Positions 8,620 through 17,054 of a stretch of DNA of 64,000 nt are shown one piece after another (positions within the stretch are counted from its first letter, which is position 1; every line of letters starts with the position of its first letter). The notes under the pieces were generated by a model. The model saw only the letters and a program-made list of their open reading frames with translations, did not search any database and was not told where the DNA came from. The DNA is from an uncultured Hyphomicrobiales bacterium. GTDB taxonomy: Bacteria; Pseudomonadota; Alphaproteobacteria; Rhizobiales; Beijerinckiaceae. A program made the position numbers and the translations under genes. The DNA is taken from contig CAIUWR010000076.1 in assembly GCA_903902915.1 (NCBI GenBank), forward strand, positions 1-64,000. The letters run 5' to 3'.

Positions 8620-8817
8620 GTCGAACGCGCACAGCGCCAGACGATAGAATGTGTCCGCCAGCGCCTTCTGGCGTGAGGTCCAATACCGCTTCGCCAGAAC
8701 GCTACTGAAACTAGAGGGTCAGCGCGCCGTGGCGAGGACCAAAGTCCGAAACATGGAAGCTTTCCTAATCGAAAGCTGAACCATGGGGACCGCCTAATGC
8801 CAGGCGCGCCGCTTTCG

Positions 8818-9417
8818 TCAGCCGAAGATCTTGATGGCGGCTTTTGCAACCAACTCGCCCTGATGATGGGCGCCCGCCAGATCGGTGGCGACAGGCTGCC
8901 GGGAACCATCGCCCCCTGCAATAGTGGTTGCGCCATAGGGCGAGCCGCCGACGATCTCATCCATGCTCATCTGACCCTGATGGCTGTAAGGCAGCCCCAC
9001 GATCATCATCCCGAAATGGAGAAGATTGGTGATGATGGAAAACAAGGTCGTTTCCTGCCCGCCATGCTGCGTCGCAGTGCTGGAGAAGGCCGCGCCAATC
9101 TTGCCGTTCAAGGCGCCACGCGCCCACAGGCCGCCCGCCTGATCCAGAAACGCGGCCATCTGAGAGGACATGCGACCGAACCGCGTGCCGGTTCCAACGA
9201 TGATCGCATCGTAATGTTCAAGATCGGCGATGGTGGCGACGGGCGCAGCCTGATCGAGCTTGAAATGCGACTGCTGCGCGATTTCAAGCGGAACGGTCTC
9301 CGGCACACGCTTGATGTCGACCTGCGCGCCGGCGCTGCGCGCACCAGCCGCGATAGCGGAAGCCATCGTTTCGATATGTCCGTAGGTCGAGTAGTAAAGC
9401 ACGAGAACCTTAGCCAT
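8818..9417 (-). CDS. wrbA: NAD(P)H:quinone oxidoreductase, WrbA family
   Basis: 199 residues. [16 protein letters not shown] (4-19) is the flavodoxin-like FMN phosphate loop of Wrb[14 protein letters not shown] around 75-87 is the family's FMN-ring segment and [12 protein letters not shown] around 111-122 completes the match. Length equals the family norm. AGGAAA precedes the ATG. The enzyme makes two-electron reductions of quinones in the cytoplasm as a tetramer. It is the last gene of a leftward doxX-pirin-wrbA operon, 23 bp after pirin and divergent from a LysR gene. This grouping is common and fits detoxification of quinones or other electrophiles. Confidence 0.92.
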   Translation of the reverse strand: MAKVLVLYYSTYGHIETMASAIAAGARSAGAQVDIKRVPETVPLEIAQQSHFKLDQAAPVATIADLEHYDAIIVGTGTRFGRMSSQMAAFLDQAGGLWARGALNGKIGAAFSSTATQHGGQETTLFSIITNLLHFGMMIVGLPYSHQGQMSMDEIVGGSPYGATTIAGGDGSRQPVATDLAGAHHQGELVAKAAIKIFG

Positions 9418-9440
9418 GATATTTCCTTTTGATCTGAGAT

Positions 9441-10145
9441 TCAGGGGAGGTCGAAGAGCAGGATTTCGGTTTTCTCGTCGCTCGCTGTCATCGAAACGAC
9501 CTCTTCAGCCTCGATTGCAAATCCATCGCCTGCCGACGCAGCCACGCCGTTGATGTGACCGCCGCCCTGGACGATCTGCACCCACGCCTTGCGACCGGTT
9601 TGCAGGCGGTGTTCGATGGCGTCGCCTCTGTCGAGCACGGCTGCAAAAATATCGGCGTCCTGATTGATGAGGATCGACCCATCCCGCGCCGCCTTTGACG
9701 CGATCAGTCGCAGACGACCACGCTTTTCCGCCTCCAAAAACGATTTCTGATCGTAGCGTGGGGCGATGTCTCGGCGATCAGGCATCAGCCAGATCTGGAG
9801 GAAATGAACTGGCTCGACCTTCGAATGATTGAATTCGCTGTGGCGAATGCCAGTCCCCGCCGACATGATCTGAACATCGCCTGGCCGAATGACCGAGCCT
9901 GTGCCGATGCTGTCCTTATGCTCAAGCGCGCCTTCGATGACATAGGAGAGGATCTCCATGTCACGATGACCATGAGCGCCGAAACCAGCGCCCGCTTGCA
10001 CCCGATCTTCATTGATCACGCGCAGCGGGCCAAAGCCCATATGCCTTGGATCATGATAATCGGCGAAAGAGAAGGTGTGGAAGCTGTTCAGCCAACCGTG
10101 GTCAGCATGGCCACGGTCCTGAGCCGGTCGAATGATTGTGGACAT
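9441..10145 (-). CDS. Pirin family protein (YhaK/quercetinase-like bicupin)
   Basis: 234 residues with the pirin layout: [20 protein letters not shown] (26-45), then the metal site His58 and His60 in GAHGHRDME, and His102 and Glu104 in GIRHSEFN. All four ligands expected for the single iron of pirin are present. Bacterial pirins such as YhaK and YhhW can act as quercetin 2,3-dioxygenases or redox sensors. The gene lies between doxX and wrbA in a leftward operon. A role in handling aromatic electrophiles is inferred from this context. Confidence 0.9.
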   Translation of the reverse strand: MSTIIRPAQDRGHADHGWLNSFHTFSFADYHDPRHMGFGPLRVINEDRVQAGAGFGAHGHRDMEILSYVIEGALEHKDSIGTGSVIRPGDVQIMSAGTGIRHSEFNHSKVEPVHFLQIWLMPDRRDIAPRYDQKSFLEAEKRGRLRLIASKAARDGSILINQDADIFAAVLDRGDAIEHRLQTGRKAWVQIVQGGGHINGVAASAGDGFAIEAEEVVSMTASDEKTEILLFDLP

Positions 10146-10181
10146 TGCTACGCTCCTTTTTCGCGCGACCTGTAAAAGGGC

Positions 10182-10652
10182 TTAAAATTCGCGGCCGATC
10201 AAAGCGTCGACCGAGTAACGCCCACCGCCCCGGATCACGAAGGACAGCGCTGTGAGGCCCCAGAACACAGGATATTCGAAGCCCCCGCTGGTCCAGAAAA
10301 ACCCGAGTTGCAGGTGAACTGAAAGCGTGGCGACAGCCATCATCCCGAACACCAGCGCTGCGACAGGACGGGTCATGAAGCCCGCAGCAAGCATCAGGCC
10401 CCCGAAGAACTCGATGAGACCCGCCAGCAAGGCAAGAGACGCGGGCAGTCCCAACGTGGTGGCAAAGAACTGGCCGGTCGCCTCAACGCCATAGCCGCCA
10501 AACCAGCCGAACAGCTTCTGCGCACCGTGGGGAACAAGAAGCAGGCCAGTAGTCACACGCACAAGCGGCTCGCCCAAGGGCGCAAGGAGGTTTGTGACAG
10601 GCTGAAGCGCCGGGATGAGGGGCTGAGCGGGGGTGGATTGGGCAAAGGACAT
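10182..10652 (-). CDS. DoxX family membrane protein
   Basis: 156 residues from the ATG at 10652, which has GGAG seven bases upstream inside an earlier in-frame ATG. Four membrane segments are visible: about 30-50, 68-90, 94-115 and 127-145. LLLVPHGAQKLFGWFGGYG is the hallmark of the DoxX family, and LLAGLIEFFGGLMLAAGF marks the second half. DoxX proteins are inner-membrane redox-associated subunits whose catalytic role is unclear in most species. It heads the leftward doxX-pirin-wrbA operon, divergent from a LysR gene across 118 bp. Confidence 0.88.
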   Translation of the reverse strand: MSFAQSTPAQPLIPALQPVTNLLAPLGEPLVRVTTGLLLVPHGAQKLFGWFGGYGVEATGQFFATTLGLPASLALLAGLIEFFGGLMLAAGFMTRPVAALVFGMMAVATLSVHLQLGFFWTSGGFEYPVFWGLTALSFVIRGGGRYSVDALIGREF

Positions 10653-10739
10653 TGGAAGCTCCGGCATACAGCGCGACAGTTGCGCTTTCCATGCATCCGA
10701 ACTTAGAGCTGGCGCTTTCGAGGAACAATTCTTATAATG

Positions 10740-10755
10740 GGAACCTATCTGTTCC
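10740..10755. promoter_or_regulatory. Palindrome in the doxX/LysR divergent promoter
   Basis: GGAAC-N6-GTTCC lies 16 bases before the LysR start and about 88 bases before doxX. A second GGAAC half-site occurs around 10731-10735. Placement and dyad symmetry suit a LysR operator controlling both directions. The assignment to this regulator is inference. Confidence 0.45.
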
Positions 10756-10770
10756 TAATTCGGCAACAAT

Positions 10771-11679
10771 ATGAACCGCCTCTCCGCAATCGAATCGTTC
10801 GTGAAGGTCGCTGAGCTGAAATCTTTCTCAGGGGCGGCGGCGCGGCTCCATACGTCCAAGTCCGTCGTCAGCCGACATGTCACCGCCCTTGAAGGTGAGC
10901 TTGGGTTACGACTGTTCCACCGCACGACGCGCGCCCTCACCCTGACGGAAGCGGGCCGAGGCTACTTCGAGCGGGTGTCCCAAATCCTCATTGATCTGGA
11001 GGAAGCGGAACAATCCGTCACCCATTTGCAGGTGGTCCCAAGAGGGCGCCTGAAGATCACGGCGCCGATGAGCTTCGGCTTTCTACATCTGGCGCCCGCG
11101 TTGCCTGATTTCCTCACAGCATATCCAGAACTCGATGTTGACGTGACAATGAGCGACCGCTTCGCCGATCTCGTCGAGGATGGGTTTGATGTGGCGGTCC
11201 GGATCGCCGCGCTGGCAGAATCAAGCCTGATCGCCAGAAAACTGGCTCCCATTCGCCTCGTCATATGCGCAAGCCCGCAATATCTCGAAGCGCATGGAAC
11301 GCCAAGAATTCCAAAAGATCTGCGCGAGCATCAGTGTCTTTGCAACAGCAACGCATCGGGGAACGAATGGCGCTTCACCATGCCCGACGGAAAGCCCGTC
11401 ATGGTGGCCGTCGATGGCAGGATAACGATGAACAATGGCGACGCGCTGCGTGTTGCGGCGCTCAATCATCTGGGCCTGATCAGCCTTCCAACGTTCATCG
11501 TTGGCAGCGATCTTCAGGCAGGAACATTGATCAGCGTGCTTGAGGATTATGTGCCGCAGACGCTGGCGCTGCATGCTGTCTATTCACATGCGCGCCACCT
11601 ATCTCCCAAGGTGCGCGCCTTTATCGACTTTCTCGCCAGTCGATTTGGCCCTCGGCCCTATTGGGATCCGGCGGAATAA
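10771..11679 (+). CDS. LysR-family transcriptional regulator (CrgA/YhjC type)
   Basis: 302 residues. The HTH is at 1-60 (FVKVAELKSFSGAAARLHTS, then VVSRHVTALEGELGLRLFHRTTR). The effector domain at 90-295 contains ADLVEDGFDVAVRIA and the ICASPQYLEAHGTP segment typical of the CrgA-like subgroup, which often responds to quinones or electrophiles. It is divergent from doxX-pirin-wrbA and probably activates or represses that operon through the dyad at 10740-10755. It resembles the LysR gene at 55309-56217 in domain signatures, though the two sit in different contexts. Confidence 0.9.
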   Translation: MNRLSAIESFVKVAELKSFSGAAARLHTSKSVVSRHVTALEGELGLRLFHRTTRALTLTEAGRGYFERVSQILIDLEEAEQSVTHLQVVPRGRLKITAPMSFGFLHLAPALPDFLTAYPELDVDVTMSDRFADLVEDGFDVAVRIAALAESSLIARKLAPIRLVICASPQYLEAHGTPRIPKDLREHQCLCNSNASGNEWRFTMPDGKPVMVAVDGRITMNNGDALRVAALNHLGLISLPTFIVGSDLQAGTLISVLEDYVPQTLALHAVYSHARHLSPKVRAFIDFLASRFGPRPYWDPAE

Positions 11680-11721
11680 CAAACAACAGGGGTCGTCGTA
11701 TTTAAGGCGTTCCGCAGCCGG

Positions 11722-12204
11722 TCAGCTATCCTCGGGTCGGTGCGGTTTGCCCCCGCGCAAGGGGGCGCGACTGCGGGCGTTTCCTGCGCTCGTCATCTTG
11801 CTCAGCAAAGCGACGAAGGTTTCACGCTCCTCCTTCGACAGCAATGCGACGATATCGTCCTGCACCCGGTCCACCCAGGGACGCGCACGCTCCAGAATGT
11901 CAGCCCCTTCGGCGCCCAGCATGAGAATCTTCGCGCGCCGGTCGGTGGGATTCACCTCCCGGACCACGAAGTTCTTTTGCACCAACCGGTCGATGACGCC
12001 GCCGATCGTGACGCGATCATAGGCGATCAAGCCCGCAAGCGTCTGCTGGTCGAGACCGGGATGATCCCGCAGAGTGGCCAGCGCCGCGAACTGAACGGAG
12101 GTGAGGTCCAGTCCCGCCTCGGCCATGCGGGCGGCGAAGAGCGAAACCGAAATTTGCTGGACCCGGCGAATGAGATGGCCGGGCAAAATATCGAGTTCGC
12201 TCAT
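11722..12204 (-). CDS. MarR-family regulator, likely MobR-like controller of mobA
   Basis: 160 residues from the ATG at 12204 (MSELDILPGHLIRR); the open frame extends further but the family N-terminus begins here. The winged helix is clear: FAALATLRDHPGLDQQTLAGLIAYDRVTIGGVIDRL followed by DRRAKILML in the wing, with the conserved Asp-Arg pair of MarR proteins. It lies 56 bp downstream of the 3-hydroxybenzoate 4-monooxygenase gene on the same strand. In Comamonas, mobA is controlled by a MarR protein, MobR. This one is the natural candidate here, binding the inverted repeats upstream of mobA and releasing them with an aromatic acid. Confidence 0.85.
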   Translation of the reverse strand: MSELDILPGHLIRRVQQISVSLFAARMAEAGLDLTSVQFAALATLRDHPGLDQQTLAGLIAYDRVTIGGVIDRLVQKNFVVREVNPTDRRAKILMLGAEGADILERARPWVDRVQDDIVALLSKEERETFVALLSKMTSAGNARSRAPLRGGKPHRPEDS

Positions 12205-12260
12205 GATGATCCGCTCATTCCCAAAGCTGAGGCCGCCAAGGATGCCGACGGCCGCCGCCG

Positions 12261-14147
12261 TCAGGCGCCAGCCGTCAATATCCCCGCAAAATAGTCGGTC
12301 AGTTCTGTATGGGCGTCGAGCGGCAGAACCTGCGCCACATATTGGTCGGGACGCACGACCACCATGCAGCCTTGCTGACGATTGACGCATCGCATGTCAT
12401 AGATATCCCCCGCCTTCGCATCGACGCAGAAGGCCTTTTCATAATCGCGCAACCCGAACCGGCCCTTGGTCGGCCACAGCAGCTCCGGCAAGGCGTCCAT
12501 CGACAGCGACTGATGCGGCTGCTGGAAGATCGCGCGAATGTCGAACAGAGCGTCGATGTCCATATCGGCGCGCGTGTGGCGGCGCACAGGAGAGGTGGGA
12601 TTGTGGGCGAGAAAGTCACAAAGCCCCGCCAGACGCGAGCCCGGCGCCAGTCCGTCCGCCCCGGCGAAGAGGTAGATCCGCCAGCGGCCGTCCGCTTCAG
12701 CCACATGGCCAAGATGCAACGGCTTTGCATCCGCAAGCCGGACGACGGGCGCAGAATGAAACCGCATGCCGACCACAAAGCCATCCGCCAGATATTGATG
12801 CGTTCTAGCACCGGTCAATAAGGAGGGCTCATAACGTGTCGCGGTGCCCGCCGTGAAACGGCCCTGTTTGACGAAATAGCGCTGAAATTCAGCGGGATCG
12901 ACGCCGTCGTCATCCGCCTCGGTTTTCGGCTTGGCACTGAACATCCTGGCGAACTCGCGGTCGAAATCGATCAATTCCTTCGCGATTGACTGCCTTTCGC
13001 CCGAATAGCTGTGCAGCAGCGCAGGCATGGCCCAACCTTGGAGCACGGCGGCCAGCTTCCACCCCAGATTGAAAGCGTCTTGCATGGACACGTTCATTCC
13101 CTGACCAGCCTTCGGGCTATGGGTATGACAGGCGTCGCCCGTGATGAAGACCCGCGGCAAACGCGACCCTTCCTGCCCTAAAGTCACATCATCGAACTTG
13201 TCGCAGAGCCTCTGCCCGATCTCATAGACAGACCACCAGGCCACCTGCTTCACGTCCAGCACATAGGGATGGAGAATACGCTGCGCCGCAGCGATCAGCT
13301 GATCCTGCGTAATGTTCTTCGCCACGACCCGCTCATCCTCGCCCAGCTTGTCGAGTTCGATGTAGAGCCGCACCAGATAGCCGCCCTCGCGGGGAATGAT
13401 CAGGATGTTGCCATCGTTGGCCGAATGGATCGCGCACTTCAGGCGGATGTCGGGAAAATCGCTATAGGCCAGCACATCCATCACGCCCCAGGCCTGATTG
13501 GCGGACTCCCCGTGCAGTTCGCGCCCCATGGCCTTGCGAACGCCGCTTCTGGCGCCATCGCAGCCCACCACATAGCGCGCGCGGACGATTTCGATCCCCT
13601 CATCGCCCGCTTGCAGACGAACGGTCACCGGTTCCGCCGGGTCATCGCCTATTGTGAGGTCGAGCAGGCGCAAGCCGTAATCAGGAATGAGACGGCCGGG
13701 CGCATGGCGCATCCGTTCCAGATAGAAATCATGCACCCGGGCCTGATTCAGGATCACATGTGGAAACTCCGAAAGGCCTTCCTCGGTGTCTGGAATGCGG
13801 CCATGGCGAACGATTTGTCGCGTCGCGCTGTCGTCTGGCTTCCAGAAACTGGTCTCATTGACCCAATAGGCCTCCTTCATGACCTGGTCGACAAAGCCGA
13901 AAGCGTTGAACATCTCCATCGTACGGCAGGCGATGCCGTCCGCCTGCCCAAGTTCGAGCGGCCCCTTCTTCTGTTCGACAATGCGTGTGCGGATAGAGGG
14001 AAAGCGCGCCAGTTGAGCGCCCAAGGTCAAGCCGGCAGGCCCGCAACCAACGATCAGAACATCAATCACGTCCGAATGCGAAGCGGCAGGGGCAGCTTCC
14101 AGAACCGACGGGTCACCGGAGCGGAAACCATTCAGGTGAAATTGCAT
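12261..14147 (-). CDS. mobA: 3-hydroxybenzoate 4-monooxygenase (FAD-dependent)
   Basis: 628 residues from the ATG at 14147, preceded by GAGGGAG. The N-terminus MQFHLNGF and the whole layout match Comamonas MobA as I recall it. FAD motifs are in order: VDVLIVGCGPAGLTLGAQLA-type Rossmann loop (about 28-47), the VGCDGARSGVRKAMG motif in mid-protein, and FITGDACHTHSPKAGQGMN, the GD motif that binds the FAD ribityl chain. A C-terminal thioredoxin-like domain ends VVVRPDQYVAQVLPL. The enzyme hydroxylates 3-hydroxybenzoate to protocatechuate with NADPH and oxygen in the cytoplasm. It is followed by a MarR gene and preceded by two inverted repeats. No protocatechuate ring-cleavage genes are nearby. 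Confidence 0.92.
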   Translation of the reverse strand: MQFHLNGFRSGDPSVLEAAPAASHSDVIDVLIVGCGPAGLTLGAQLARFPSIRTRIVEQKKGPLELGQADGIACRTMEMFNAFGFVDQVMKEAYWVNETSFWKPDDSATRQIVRHGRIPDTEEGLSEFPHVILNQARVHDFYLERMRHAPGRLIPDYGLRLLDLTIGDDPAEPVTVRLQAGDEGIEIVRARYVVGCDGARSGVRKAMGRELHGESANQAWGVMDVLAYSDFPDIRLKCAIHSANDGNILIIPREGGYLVRLYIELDKLGEDERVVAKNITQDQLIAAAQRILHPYVLDVKQVAWWSVYEIGQRLCDKFDDVTLGQEGSRLPRVFITGDACHTHSPKAGQGMNVSMQDAFNLGWKLAAVLQGWAMPALLHSYSGERQSIAKELIDFDREFARMFSAKPKTEADDDGVDPAEFQRYFVKQGRFTAGTATRYEPSLLTGARTHQYLADGFVVGMRFHSAPVVRLADAKPLHLGHVAEADGRWRIYLFAGADGLAPGSRLAGLCDFLAHNPTSPVRRHTRADMDIDALFDIRAIFQQPHQSLSMDALPELLWPTKGRFGLRDYEKAFCVDAKAGDIYDMRCVNRQQGCMVVVRPDQYVAQVLPLDAHTELTDYFAGILTAGA

Positions 14148-14168
14148 CTCTCGCTCCCTCACAAACGA

Positions 14169-14187
14169 TACGACGTTTCTGGTCGTA
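14169..14187. promoter_or_regulatory. Inverted repeat upstream of mobA (candidate MarR operator 1)
   Basis: TACGAC-N7-GTCGTA is a perfect dyad 22 bases ahead of the mobA start codon, in the leader or core promoter. Size and position fit a MarR dimer site. The regulator encoded at 11722-12204 is the likely ligand. Confidence 0.55.
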
Positions 14188-14206
14188 GACAATGACTTGT
14201 TGAAAT

Positions 14207-14219
14207 ACGTAGTATACGT
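14207..14219. promoter_or_regulatory. Second inverted repeat upstream of mobA (candidate MarR operator 2)
   Basis: ACGTA-GTA-TACGT lies about 20 bases beyond the first dyad. Two closely spaced palindromes sharing a TACG core suggest cooperative binding of the MarR-like protein over the mobA promoter. Confidence 0.5.
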
Positions 14220-14301
14220 CCTTTTAGGGCGCGTCAAGGGACGTGAGGGGCGGAAGGTCACGCCCGGTGATTGAAGCAAAAGCGAAAGCTGCCGCGCGCG
14301 T

Positions 14302-14589
14302 CTACTCGCGGTTGCGCGAAAATGCCGTTTTCAACCGGACCTTCGCCGCCTCAAGCACCTTTCGACGACTTTCAGGCAAGTTGCGCCCGGCCCGGTTCAT
14401 ATAAAAATTCAGCATGGAGAGTGCCGAACGATAGGGTTCTGATTTGCGGCGGGTGCTGTTCTTGGCGGACCGCATCAGCGACGCGGCGATTTCGTCGGCC
14501 GATTTCTTGAACACGCCCTCCTCCAGATCCAGAGCGTTGCTATGTCGTGTGACCTCGGCGGACCATCTATCTTGTTTCCGGATAGACAA
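14302..14589 (-). CDS. DUF3175 family small protein
   Basis: 95 residues. WSAEVTRHSNALDLEEGVF (9-27), then IAASLMRSAKNSTRRK and SALSMLNFYMNRAGRNLP, is the DUF3175 pattern, and the length is normal for the family. The protein is basic and helical, with no signal or membrane segment. Function is unknown; relatives are often found with stress genes. The upstream neighbour on the same strand is a KGG-repeat stress protein, which agrees with a general-stress setting. Confidence 0.8.
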   Translation of the reverse strand: MSIRKQDRWSAEVTRHSNALDLEEGVFKKSADEIAASLMRSAKNSTRRKSEPYRSALSMLNFYMNRAGRNLPESRRKVLEAAKVRLKTAFSRNRE

Positions 14590-14607
14590 TTCAGGCCCCC
14601 TTTCCCG

Positions 14608-14633
14608 CCCCCGCCACAGCGATGCGGCGGGGG
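14608..14633 (-). terminator. GC-rich hairpin between the KGG and DUF3175 genes
   Basis: CCCCCGCC and GGCGGGGG pair across a ten-base loop, downstream of the KGG gene and upstream of DUF3175. There is no T-run on the minus strand, so the call as a terminator is weak; it may separate two transcription units. Confidence 0.3.
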
Positions 14634-14683
14634 CCAGATCTTGCTTGGAGAGGTTAGCGCCAACTGGCGACTAACGGGGGGAG

Positions 14684-14905
14684 TTAGCGCTGGCCGCCCT
14701 TTTTACCGGCCTCGGAAGCCTTTTCCCGATCATGCGCGAAATTCCCACCAGAAGCCTGTCCACCCTTGTGTCCAGCTTCGGAGGCCCGCTCTGGATCATT
14801 CTTGAAATTACCACCTGACGCGTGTCCGCCTTTGCTCGCGATTTCACGCTGTTTTTTCTCGTCCATCGAAGCAAACCCTCGATTGGAACCATGCTGTTCA
14901 GCCAT
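14684..14905 (-). CDS. KGG-repeat stress-induced protein (YciG/GsiB-like)
   Basis: 73 residues, very hydrophilic. Three KGG units are visible: REIASKGGHASGGNF, ASEAGHKGGQASGGNF and ASEAGKKGG. This is the arrangement of small general-stress proteins such as YciG and GsiB, which are glycine-rich and likely disordered or hydration-type proteins. There is no signal peptide. The gene stands about 150 bp from the tetR gene and precedes DUF3175 on the same strand. Expression under general-stress control is expected from the family, but I did not identify a promoter. Confidence 0.88.
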   Translation of the reverse strand: MAEQHGSNRGFASMDEKKQREIASKGGHASGGNFKNDPERASEAGHKGGQASGGNFAHDREKASEAGKKGGQR

Positions 14906-15055
14906 CTCGGCCTCCTCGCTCTCGCCCCCCAGGGAGCGGAAAAACGGGATGAAATAAAAATAGTTCCCGAGCGCAACTTGGGCGATTTGTCGGCAGCGTC
15001 ACACCGGGTTCACTCGAAACTCCTTGTCGCGAGCCTATGCAAAAAACTCAGCGCA

Positions 15056-15721
15056 CTATTTATCCGTTGGTGCATAAGCTCGCATAAATATATCAATTGC
15101 ATTCTCGATCGACTTGCCAATCTCTTCCGACGAAACAGATTCGACCATTCCAAACATCTGCGACTTGACGATCTCGGAGTGGGAAAGATTCATGAAATTT
15201 GAAGCAGCAGTGGCCGTGTCCTGAATATTCAGCAAACCGGCCGCCACCTGTTGGTCGAGATATAAGGTCAATTTTTCGAGTCCAAATTTTGGGCCTGCTT
15301 CATAAAACGCACGCCCGATTTCCGGAAACTTGCCGACCACGCCGATCACCATGCGCAATATCGCGACATTGTCCGGCTGCGTCAGCATCTCGACCATCCT
15401 GCGACCAACACCGCGCAGCGTCGTTACGATATCCGCTTCGCCCGTCGCGAATGAACACACCCGCTCAGCCTGACCATGCTTTTCATTGCGAACAAGAGCC
15501 TGGAAAAGCGCCTCCTTGGAGTCGAAATACGCATAAAGCGTGCCTTTCGAGACGCCCGCCGCGCGGGCGATGTCATTCATGCTCGCGCCATCAAACCCAT
15601 CGGAAAGGAACACCTTTCGGGCTCCATCGAGGATTTGATGCAACTTGGCGCTTTCACGGACCTGATCCCGCGAGGCTTCCGGGTCAGAGGCCCTATCGAG
15701 GATCCGCGCCGTTGCGACCAT
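15056..15721 (-). CDS. TetR/AcrR-family repressor of the adjacent efflux pump
   Basis: 221 residues. The HTH lies at about 27-73: ILDGARKVFLSDGFDGASMNDIARAAGVSKGTLYAYFDSKEALF, with the TLYAYF recognition helix. The C-terminal ligand domain includes FYEAGPKFGLEKLTLYLDQQ, typical of AcrR-type regulators that sense drugs or lipophilic compounds. It is divergent from an emrA/emrB-like pair with a 32-bp near-perfect palindrome between them. Repression of itself and the pump, relieved by a pump substrate, is the straightforward reading. Confidence 0.9.
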   Translation of the reverse strand: MVATARILDRASDPEASRDQVRESAKLHQILDGARKVFLSDGFDGASMNDIARAAGVSKGTLYAYFDSKEALFQALVRNEKHGQAERVCSFATGEADIVTTLRGVGRRMVEMLTQPDNVAILRMVIGVVGKFPEIGRAFYEAGPKFGLEKLTLYLDQQVAAGLLNIQDTATAASNFMNLSHSEIVKSQMFGMVESVSSEEIGKSIENAIDIFMRAYAPTDK

Positions 15722-15792
15722 GTTCCACCCGAAAAATATTGAACCTGCTGCTCAGTTACACTTGAGATAGTCTGCGATCATGAGTATGTCAA

Positions 15793-15824
15793 ATTGATTG
15801 ACCGAACCGTTCGGTTCAATCAAT
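15793..15824. promoter_or_regulatory. 32-bp TetR-type operator palindrome
   Basis: ATTGATTG-ACCGAA-CCG-TTCGGT-T-CAATCAAT is symmetric on both outer (8 bp) and inner (6 bp) arms, with a single-base offset between them. It ends 12 bases before the pump's ATG at 15837 and lies about 72 bases from the tetR start. Bound repressor would block the pump's translation-initiation region and promoter. Confidence 0.7.
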
Positions 15825-15836
15825 GGTGACTTTCAA

Positions 15837-17054
15837 ATGCTCGACAATGCAATTCCCCATCATCCTCTGGTGGACCCCCAGGACGCCGCCCATGCGAGCA
15901 TCTCGCCGATAGCCTCCTCCGGCGCATCTCCGCTTCCCTTGGCGACAGCGCCCAAGCCCAAGCTCAACCCGAAACGTTTCATCCTTCGTACCTGCGCCAT
16001 CGCCGCGCTCTGCGTAGGCGCGCATTACCTTTGGGACTGGTATGTGGTCGGTCGATTTGTCGTTTCCACCGACGACGCCTATGTCCGCGCAGATGTCGCC
16101 GTGATCGCAGCCAAGGTCTCGGGCTATGTGACCAGCGTCGCGGTGACCGACAACCAGATGGTCTCGCCCGGCCAGCTTCTGGCGACAATTGACGGTGGAG
16201 ACTACCGCCTCGCCGTGGATGCCGCCCAGAGCAAAATTGCCACGCAAGAGGCGACAATTGCGCGGATTCGCATGCAGGCGGACGCCCAGCGCGCGGTGAT
16301 CGAACAAACTGAGGCACAGTTGACATCCGTGCGCGCTGACGAACAGCGGGCCGCAAGCGAATTTGAACGTTCCACCCGCGTGATGCAAAATGGCGCCGGC
16401 ACTCAACAGCGACTTGACCTCGCCCTTGCGGACCGCGACCGAACGGTCGCTGCCGTCAGAAATGCCCAAGCCGCGCAATTGGCGGCGCAAGCAAATCTGG
16501 GCGTTCTCGAAGCCGAGCGGGTCGAGGCGGAACAAACACGCAATGAACTGATGATCGCGCTCGAAAAATCCAGGCGCGATCTGTCGTTCACTGAAATCCG
16601 AGCGCCCTTCGCAGGCGTCATTGGCAACCGGGCCATCGAAACCGGACAGTTGGTGCAAATCGGAACGAGACTTTTGTCGATCGTTCCTCTCGAAAGCGCT
16701 TACGTCGAGGCCAATTTCAAGGAAACACAGATCACGCGCATGAAACCCGGCCAGAAAGTCTCGATCCATATCGACGCCCTCCCAGGCCGCGCCATCGAAG
16801 GGACTCTCGAAAGCCTCTCACCGGCGTCAGGCGCACAATTCTCGTTATTGCCACCTGAAAATGCGACGGGCAATTTTACCAAGATCGTCCAGCGATTGCC
16901 GGTGCGGATCCACGTGCCGCTGGCGCTTGCGGCCGAAGGCGTGCTGCGTCCTGGCTTGTCAGTCACGGCGGACGTGGACACATGGCCCGCGGGCGAGCAG
17001 CGACCGACTTTGTCCAGCGTCCTCGGACTAGGTGCTGAACGGCCAGGCCTATGA
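15837..17054 (+). CDS. HlyD/EmrA-family membrane fusion protein of a multidrug pump
   Basis: 405 residues from the ATG at 15837; a TTG further upstream falls inside the operator and is unlikely. An N-terminal cytoplasmic tail is followed by one membrane helix (about 48-68), then DDAYVRADVAVIAAKVSGYV, the EmrA/HlyD biotinyl-lipoyl-like strand. Long coiled-coil hairpins rich in Ala, Gln and Arg fill about 125-245, and LSFTEIRAPFAGVIGNRAIETGQLV closes the lipoyl domain. It overlaps the MFS gene by ATGA. The pair exports lipophilic compounds across the envelope with an outer-membrane channel encoded elsewhere. Confidence 0.9.
   Translation: MLDNAIPHHPLVDPQDAAHASISPIASSGASPLPLATAPKPKLNPKRFILRTCAIAALCVGAHYLWDWYVVGRFVVSTDDAYVRADVAVIAAKVSGYVTSVAVTDNQMVSPGQLLATIDGGDYRLAVDAAQSKIATQEATIARIRMQADAQRAVIEQTEAQLTSVRADEQRAASEFERSTRVMQNGAGTQQRLDLALADRDRTVAAVRNAQAAQLAAQANLGVLEAERVEAEQTRNELMIALEKSRRDLSFTEIRAPFAGVIGNRAIETGQLVQIGTRLLSIVPLESAYVEANFKETQITRMKPGQKVSIHIDALPGRAIEGTLESLSPASGAQFSLLPPENATGNFTKIVQRLPVRIHVPLALAAEGVLRPGLSVTADVDTWPAGEQRPTLSSVLGLGAERPGL

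Noticed and set aside
8797-9432. 211-codon plus-strand frame opposite wrbA
   Set aside because: Shadow of wrbA, which has intact family motifs and a ribosome site.
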